Positions 59,852 to 64,000 of a stretch of 64,000 bases of DNA are shown in pieces (the stretch's first letter is position 1; the number at the start of each line of letters is the position of its first letter). The position numbers and the translations under genes are program-made. The stretch covers positions 4,170,666 to 4,234,665 of the forward strand of contig KV440964.1 of NCBI GenBank assembly GCA_001636495.1, given 5' to 3'. The stretch comes from Sutcliffiella horikoshii. GTDB taxonomy: Bacteria > Bacillota > Bacilli > Bacillales > Bacillaceae_I. The notes under the pieces were generated by a model that was not told the DNA's origin, did not search any database, and saw nothing but the letters and a program-made list of their open reading frames with translations.

Positions 59852-59892
59852 GAGTAGCGAGCTACTTTACTACAATCACTATGATGGCTTAA
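59852..59892. repeat. 3' element copy 4
   Basis: GAGTAGCGAGCTAC ... CTACAATCACTATG, then ATGGCTTAAT. A more diverged copy that overlaps the stop codon at 59889. Confidence 0.55.
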
Positions 59893-60221
59893 TTCGCAAC
59901 GTTCTCATTCTTTTTAGAGTCATTTTTAAAAAGGAATACAATCCACCAAACTATTAAAAATAAATACCCTGTTATTACATAAACAGACCAGATGGCACCT
60001 TGTTGGAACTCCTTTATTAGATAGTCAAATTCATTCATACCTTCTGCTCTCTCGATACTATTTATCAGACTAACTATCGGTACTGTTATGGCAAATACAA
60101 TGGTTATGATGGATAAGTTTTGCATTTTGCTTTTAACCAGACTAAAAATGGCGGTTCCCAGTGTTGCAAGCAAAAACAAGTAAAGTATGATCCAAAACCA
60201 ATTAGGAAGAGTCTCCCACAT
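59889..60221 (-). CDS. Membrane protein, 110 residues
   Basis: Three helices (WFWIILYLFLLATLGTAIFS; IITIVFAITVPIVSLINSI; VYVITGYLFLIVWWIVFLF) and a charged tail. GGGGGGAT precedes the ATG. Confidence 0.65.
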   Translation of the reverse strand: MWETLPNWFWIILYLFLLATLGTAIFSLVKSKMQNLSIITIVFAITVPIVSLINSIERAEGMNEFDYLIKEFQQGAIWSVYVITGYLFLIVWWIVFLFKNDSKKNENVAN

Positions 60222-60291
60222 TTATTATCCCCCCTTATTAATAGTGTAGTAGCATCTAATATCCATAACCTTAAAAGTTCCTAATCTTACG

Positions 60292-60337
60292 TAAAGAACA
60301 CCCGTTGCTACAATCGTTCCTTATAACTTAATGATGG
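60292..60337. repeat. 3' element copy 5
   Basis: AAGAACACCCGTTGC, TACAATCGTTCC and TTATAACTTAATGATGG. It lies 56 bases from the gene stop at 60394; diverged. Confidence 0.5.
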
Positions 60338-60393
60338 TAGAATTTATATTGAGAAACAAGTTAAGAAAATCGCGAACAGACAATTCAAATAGT

Positions 60394-60696
60394 TTAGTTT
60401 TTGGTGATTACATTTTTACCATTTTTTAATGCAAGGATATAAAAGTTAATAAAGGTGATTACAGGAATGAAAAAAGCAAATACAAGAATACCTAAACTTG
60501 AAAAAAGTCCTTCTACTTGTTTAAGATTGAATATTATGGAAAAGACAAATGTAGCAATTGATAAAAGAAGGGTATTGATCAAAAGTGCTGCTAATACTCC
60601 TAACCGTATATTGACTTTTCTTGAGGATGTCCAAATGGAAAATGAAGTAGATATTATTAAAGAAAAAATTAAAGTAAGATATACTGCAAAATCCAC
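60394..60696 (-). CDS. Membrane protein, 100 residues
   Basis: Three helices (VYLTLIFSLIISTSFSIW; LAALLINTLLLSIATFVFSI; FSSLGILVFAFFIPVITFIN). The GTG at 60696 follows AAAGGGGG by 6 bases; a GTG at 60738 is possible but less well placed. Confidence 0.6.
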   Translation of the reverse strand: MDFAVYLTLIFSLIISTSFSIWTSSRKVNIRLGVLAALLINTLLLSIATFVFSIIFNLKQVEGLFSSLGILVFAFFIPVITFINFYILALKNGKNVITKN

Positions 60697-60747
60697 AAAA
60701 ATCCCCCTTTTTACATTCACTCTTCCACTATTTTTCACCTATACCAA

Positions 60748-60793
60748 TAGGAGTAGCGACAAGCTATACTGCAATCGCTCCTAGTAGTTAAAG
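60748..60793. repeat. 3' element copy 6
   Basis: TAGGAGTAGCGAC ... ACTGCAATCGCTCCTAG, then TAGTTAAAG. GGAGTAGCGA and TCGCTCC form the stem, 19 bases from the gene stop at 60812. Confidence 0.7.
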
Positions 60794-60811
60794 AAGTAAG
60801 AAGCAATTCCA

Positions 60812-61375
60812 TCAGTTACTAATTAGTATCCTAATCCCATCTTTATTTTCTTCAACTAATTCATTGAGGTGCTTATTTGCTTGTTCATCATACTCTTCAA
60901 AATCATCACTCGGTTCACCTAATACTTTTTGTATATAGGAGTTAACATAAGCAACCGTTTCAGTTGTTATCTCCATGTACTTTTTGTAATAGGCTTCTGG
61001 TGCCAATCCAAGTTTTGCAGCTTGTGGCTCAACAAACCTACGAATTGAATTGGCAGCCTCCGTATCTATATCGTCAGGTGGATAATCCTCCAATGCCTTT
61101 ATCGTTTCGTTTACTTCTTTTGACACATCGATATTCATTTTCTTCGCTTCTTCTATTACTAATTTTGCTTTTATTGTCCCGTCCAACATATTAAATATTT
61201 CTTCATCAGGATACAAAAACCGTAATTCACCTATTGTTATCTCTTCTCCTTTAACTATTGCAGCAACATCTTCATCCTTATATTTGGGTGAATCCGAGCA
61301 CCCTGTTAAGAAAATTAAATAAATAACTATAATAGAATAAAAGATTTTATATATAACTTTCACACCTCTTTTCAA
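60812..61375 (-). CDS. Lipoprotein with SurA/PrsA-N-like helical domain
   Basis: About 183-187 residues. Lipobox in IVIYLIFLTGC, then DEDVAAIVKGEEITIGELRF, the strand-helix start of SurA/PrsA N-terminal chaperone domains, and long helices. No rotamase domain follows. TTG at 61375 or GTG at 61363 may be the start; AGAGGTG is close to both. Possibly an extracytoplasmic folding helper for the nearby secreted proteins. Confidence 0.68.
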   Translation of the reverse strand: MKRGVKVIYKIFYSIIVIYLIFLTGCSDSPKYKDEDVAAIVKGEEITIGELRFLYPDEEIFNMLDGTIKAKLVIEEAKKMNIDVSKEVNETIKALEDYPPDDIDTEAANSIRRFVEPQAAKLGLAPEAYYKKYMEITTETVAYVNSYIQKVLGEPSDDFEEYDEQANKHLNELVEENKDGIRILISN

Positions 61376-61430
61376 ATCCGCAAAGTTTCGTGATTCTCCC
61401 AGTTTGTTTATTCATTAATTGCTGGATTAT

Positions 61431-61907
61431 CTATTCAATTTCCTCCACTTTATAAACAGGAATCTCAATGTTTGACGCAGTTTCTGAACTCAACGAAAAA
61501 GAAGCAATTGCTTCAAACTCAAAAGTACCTGGGGTTAAACCAGGCATTTCTAACACATTGAAAGTTACTTTGTGAGGTTCATTCTTAAAAAGTGTTGTTT
61601 TTAATTGCGGATCGTCCATAGCACCAAAAAATTCAAAGTCTCCATCTTCTTGATAAACATTAAAATAGAAGATCTTCCAACCGTGATATATATCTATTTT
61701 CGCTTCTTCTCCCGTATATGTAATGGTGGCATAAACATTAAGAACTTCTTCACCATTTTCCACATTTATTGAAACTTTAAAGTCGTCTACTTGCTGAGAA
61801 TCAGTTTTTTTATATAATTCATCTCTTACTTTCTACTCACCGTTGCAACCAAATAGTCCAAAGACAAAAATCATGAATAACAGAGTGTAGCTTGATAGAG
61901 CCTTCAT
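61431..61907 (-). pseudogene. Lipoprotein gene with one in-frame stop codon
   Basis: An ATG at 61907 with AAAGGGGGGA upstream opens a lipoprotein signal (MIFVFGLFGC), but codon 25 is TAG (61835-61833). The same frame then stays open for 134 codons (KVRDELYKKTDSQQVDDFKV; LNVYATITYTGEEAKIDIYH; GTFEFEAIASFSLSSE), a beta-sandwich-like domain. A single base change, or a sequencing error, separates it from an intact gene. Confidence 0.75.
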
Positions 61908-62072
61908 AAAGTCCCCCCTTTGCATGACCTTATTTATTTCATAAACCGCTCTCATTGAATAGAATAAGAGAACATGTATCTTATCTCCTATTTTTTTTAA
62001 AATCATCCAAAATAAAAACAGATTATCTTCCTTCTCCCCTTAATTGTGTTCCATTTGGAGGCGAAATTACCT

Positions 62073-62411
62073 CTAAATAATATCTCTCATTGCCTTCTTC
62101 ACTAAATGATGAAATGGAAACATATAGCTTTGGTCTTTTTCAATAAGATTATAAACATTTGCATCTTTAATATAGACTCTATAATTTTCTCTTTTCTCTT
62201 CTTTTTCTGCTCCATTATTACCAACAACCCACAATTCCATATATTCACCTGGTTCAATATGATGCTCTTTTTTCATCACATAAAAATCTCCAAATGAATG
62301 GGTAGTATTTATTAGCTGATTATTATCTTGGCGATTTCCAAAATATATAAAAAAACTTGTAACAACAATAATACCGATTAAGATAAAAATCCCTTTCTTT
62401 TTCTTACTCAT
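62073..62411 (-). CDS. Membrane-anchored hypothetical protein, 112 residues
   Basis: A basic start, one helix (GIFILIGIIVVTSFFIYF) and an outer domain with histidines (FYVMKKEHHIEPGEYMELWV; YMFPFHHLVKKAM). Start ATG at 62411 after AGGAAGGTG; GTG at 62423 is the alternative. Unknown. Confidence 0.6.
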   Translation of the reverse strand: MSKKKKGIFILIGIIVVTSFFIYFGNRQDNNQLINTTHSFGDFYVMKKEHHIEPGEYMELWVVGNNGAEKEEKRENYRVYIKDANVYNLIEKDQSYMFPFHHLVKKAMRDII

Positions 62412-62775
62412 TTTTATATTCACCTTCCTCGAAAATCCTGTCTAATTGATTAATACCAATTATTTCATAATGTATAATTTCCTACAATAAATTATTCTGA
62501 TTTTTGCCTAAATAGAATAAGCGTTAATCCTTATGGATAGCGCCATTTTAAACTGCTATATTGGTATTTTATTAGATGTTATGAGATTTACCAAAAGTTT
62601 TTTAATGAAGGGGGATAACTATAAAGCATTTATCAATTTCATATTGGATAAATGGTCGAAGGACATCCTCAAAATAGAAGGTGGAATTTTTGGTATATTT
62701 GTTGAATATTGTATCTGTATTCATTATAATGATAAAGTTCTTATCCATGTTTTACTAATAGAAGTGAGGGATGTA

Positions 62776-63717
62776 GTGATAAAAAGACAACTTTATTTAA
62801 TCTTACTTATCTTATTATTAGTTATTATAGTAATAATCTTTTTTCAAAGTTTCTTAGTATCTAAGCAATCCGATGATGAATTGAAACTAGAATCACAAGT
62901 CACATCATGGGGATACGATTTATTGATATCTGACATTTTTCTAGAACATAATGAAAAGGTCAAGATTGCTATTATTGACAGTGGAATAAACAAAGATCAT
63001 GAAGATTTACAACACATTAAATTCACTGAATTTAATGTTCTAGACAAAGAAACCGCCATTATTGATGAGTTTGGTCATGGAACAGCTATTGCTGGGATTA
63101 TAGCAGCAGAAAATAATGAATTTGGAGTAGTTGGATTATCTCTAAATGTAGAAATTTATGATGTGAAAATATTAAATGAAAATGGGAAAGGCGAGATTGA
63201 ACATCTAATTGAAGCAATTGATTGGTGTATTGAACAAAATGTAGAAATAATTAATTTAAGTTTTGGTTTTCAAACAGAAAGCAAACCACTAAAAGAGGCT
63301 ATTGATAGAGCTATATCAGAAGGCATTATTATAGTTGCATCCGTCGGCAACACATTTGGTATGCGTGGTGATTATCCTGCAATTTATGAAGATGTTATTT
63401 CAATAACATCGGTTGATGAAGACTTAAACCGTTCTAGTTTTGCCTCTAAACATGATATTGACTACGCCATGCCAGGAGAAAATATATACACCACTAATAA
63501 AGATGGTAGTTATTCGTTTTTCAATGGAACAAGTTTTGCTACTGCCCATGCAACAGGGATCATCTCTATCCTCCTCGAGTATTATGAACAAGAACAAAGT
63601 GAATTTAAAAAGAATACTAGTTTTGAAGATTATTTAAAACAGCATTCCTTTTCAAAAAATGATTGGGAATTTAGTGATTATGGAAACGGCATTTTAAAAT
63701 TAAGAAAAGAGGACTAA
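62776..63717 (+). CDS. Subtilase (S8) membrane-anchored protease, second copy
   Basis: 313 residues from a GTG at 62776 (GAGGG 5 bases before). One N-terminal helix (LYLILLILLLVIIVIIFF) and a compact S8 domain: D68 (AIIDSGIN), H101 (EFGHGTAIAG), N192 (SVGNTFG) and S253 (NGTSFATAHATG). There is no propeptide. It resembles the lipoprotein subtilase at 18276 (same YDVKxxxxxGxGxIxHxxE region) and like it is directly followed by a SAR2788-type gene. A reading frame open upstream to 62533 is probably non-coding. Confidence 0.85.
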   Translation: MIKRQLYLILLILLLVIIVIIFFQSFLVSKQSDDELKLESQVTSWGYDLLISDIFLEHNEKVKIAIIDSGINKDHEDLQHIKFTEFNVLDKETAIIDEFGHGTAIAGIIAAENNEFGVVGLSLNVEIYDVKILNENGKGEIEHLIEAIDWCIEQNVEIINLSFGFQTESKPLKEAIDRAISEGIIIVASVGNTFGMRGDYPAIYEDVISITSVDEDLNRSSFASKHDIDYAMPGENIYTTNKDGSYSFFNGTSFATAHATGIISILLEYYEQEQSEFKKNTSFEDYLKQHSFSKNDWEFSDYGNGILKLRKED

Positions 63718-64000
63718 TGATGAAAAAAGCAAAGAAGATATTTTCCGTATTTCTTATTGTTTGTTTATTAACTACAGTTACGCCATATGATTTACTTCAT
63801 AATGTTAAAGCAGATGAGGATAAGTTTGAGCCTGAATTTATACTGACAAATGAAGAACTAGATGTAGTAGAGGAAGGTTTAAACAATGAACTGATTACAG
63901 AATTAGATACTGAAAATAATGAAGAGTTACATGTTGAAGTGGCTGATGTATCAAGTGATTCCTTAGTTGTAGAAACAACTTATGAAGATGATGAAAATGA
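63717..64000 (+). CDS. SAR2788-family putative toxin, N-terminal part (runs out of window)
   Basis: The ATG shares its first base with the subtilase stop codon; AGAGGAC lies before it. 94 codons are visible: a signal peptide (FSVFLIVCLLTTVTPYDLL; cleavage near VKA) and an acidic region (EELDVVEEGLNNELITELDT; HVEVADVSSDSLVVETTYED) like that of the protein at 17426. The toxin domain and immunity gene lie beyond the window. Confidence 0.7.
   Translation, partial: MMKKAKKIFSVFLIVCLLTTVTPYDLLHNVKADEDKFEPEFILTNEELDVVEEGLNNELITELDTENNEELHVEVADVSSDSLVVETTYEDDEN

Noticed and set aside
58271-60793. Reading the GGAGCGA elements as ordinary rho-independent terminators
   Set aside because: The stems lack a T run and carry a conserved tail outside the stem, which a terminator would not need.
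62533-62775. Upstream extension of the second subtilase frame
   Set aside because: The region has no ribosome site, and a GTG at 62776 with GAGGG directly precedes a membrane anchor as expected.
1-64000. tRNA or rRNA genes and CRISPR arrays
   Set aside because: I looked for T-loop sequences, CCA ends and regularly spaced repeats on both strands and saw none I could support.

Overview
The window looks like a chromosomal segment of a low-GC, endospore-former-type Firmicute (Bacillaceae, near Bacillus/Sutcliffiella). The grounds are AT-rich intergenic DNA, strong AGGAGG-type ribosome binding sites, frequent TTG/GTG starts, a BdbC/BdbD pair, a Zur-box-like site, an LXG toxin, YwqG, PutP and many short lipoproteins. 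The genus is inferred, not proven.

Layout. 1-12.4 kb is mostly housekeeping and envelope: the end of a sensor kinase, a CDF metal exporter, BdbDC thiol-disulfide oxidoreductases, an Lrp-type regulator, an anchored Ltp-repeat protein, an AbrB/PIN toxin-antitoxin pair followed by a free-standing DnaA N-terminal-domain protein, an AztD-like zinc protein behind a Zur-like box, secreted proteins, an extracellular nuclease, and an exported nucleosidase behind a purine riboswitch. 12.8-19.1 kb is a contact-dependent or secreted toxin region: an LXG (type VII) toxin with immunity-type genes, one broken, then a subtilase plus SAR2788-type toxin pair with a probable immunity gene. 19.6-22.9 kb is a secreted protein with a lipoprotein and a MacB-like ABC transporter.

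23.6-53.6 kb is an accessory island rich in nucleases and NTPases: an RNase H-like protein and a DUF6946-type protein; a PvuRts1I/AbaSI-like modified-DNA endonuclease, a GIY-YIG protein and an HNH nuclease; an McrB-like AAA+ protein with a DUF2357 partner; an unassigned three-gene operon (GHKL ATPase, unknown protein, DUF6339-like protein); a NERD-UvrD helicase; a BrxL-like C-terminal fragment; a DUF2075 NTPase; and a NERD-HRDC-HRDC protein. Ordinary genes (HIT, GNAT, YwqG, PutP with a 51-residue partner, a K+ channel) lie among them.

53.6-62.4 kb is a long run of short minus-strand genes, mostly small membrane proteins or lipoproteins. Many are followed directly by copies of one imperfect GGAGCGA/TCGCTCC inverted-repeat element, giving a cassette-like appearance. 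The window ends in a second subtilase plus SAR2788-type pair, in the opposite orientation to the first.

Two dispersed palindromic repeat families (GGGACAGGC... and GGGACGGTTCT...) occur throughout, often at gene ends or at breakpoints of damaged genes. Decay is visible in several genes: a SUKH gene with an internal deletion, a ClbS/DfsB gene read into a repeat, a reciprocally degraded DUF2500-clbS duplication, a lipoprotein with one stop codon, and several fragments.
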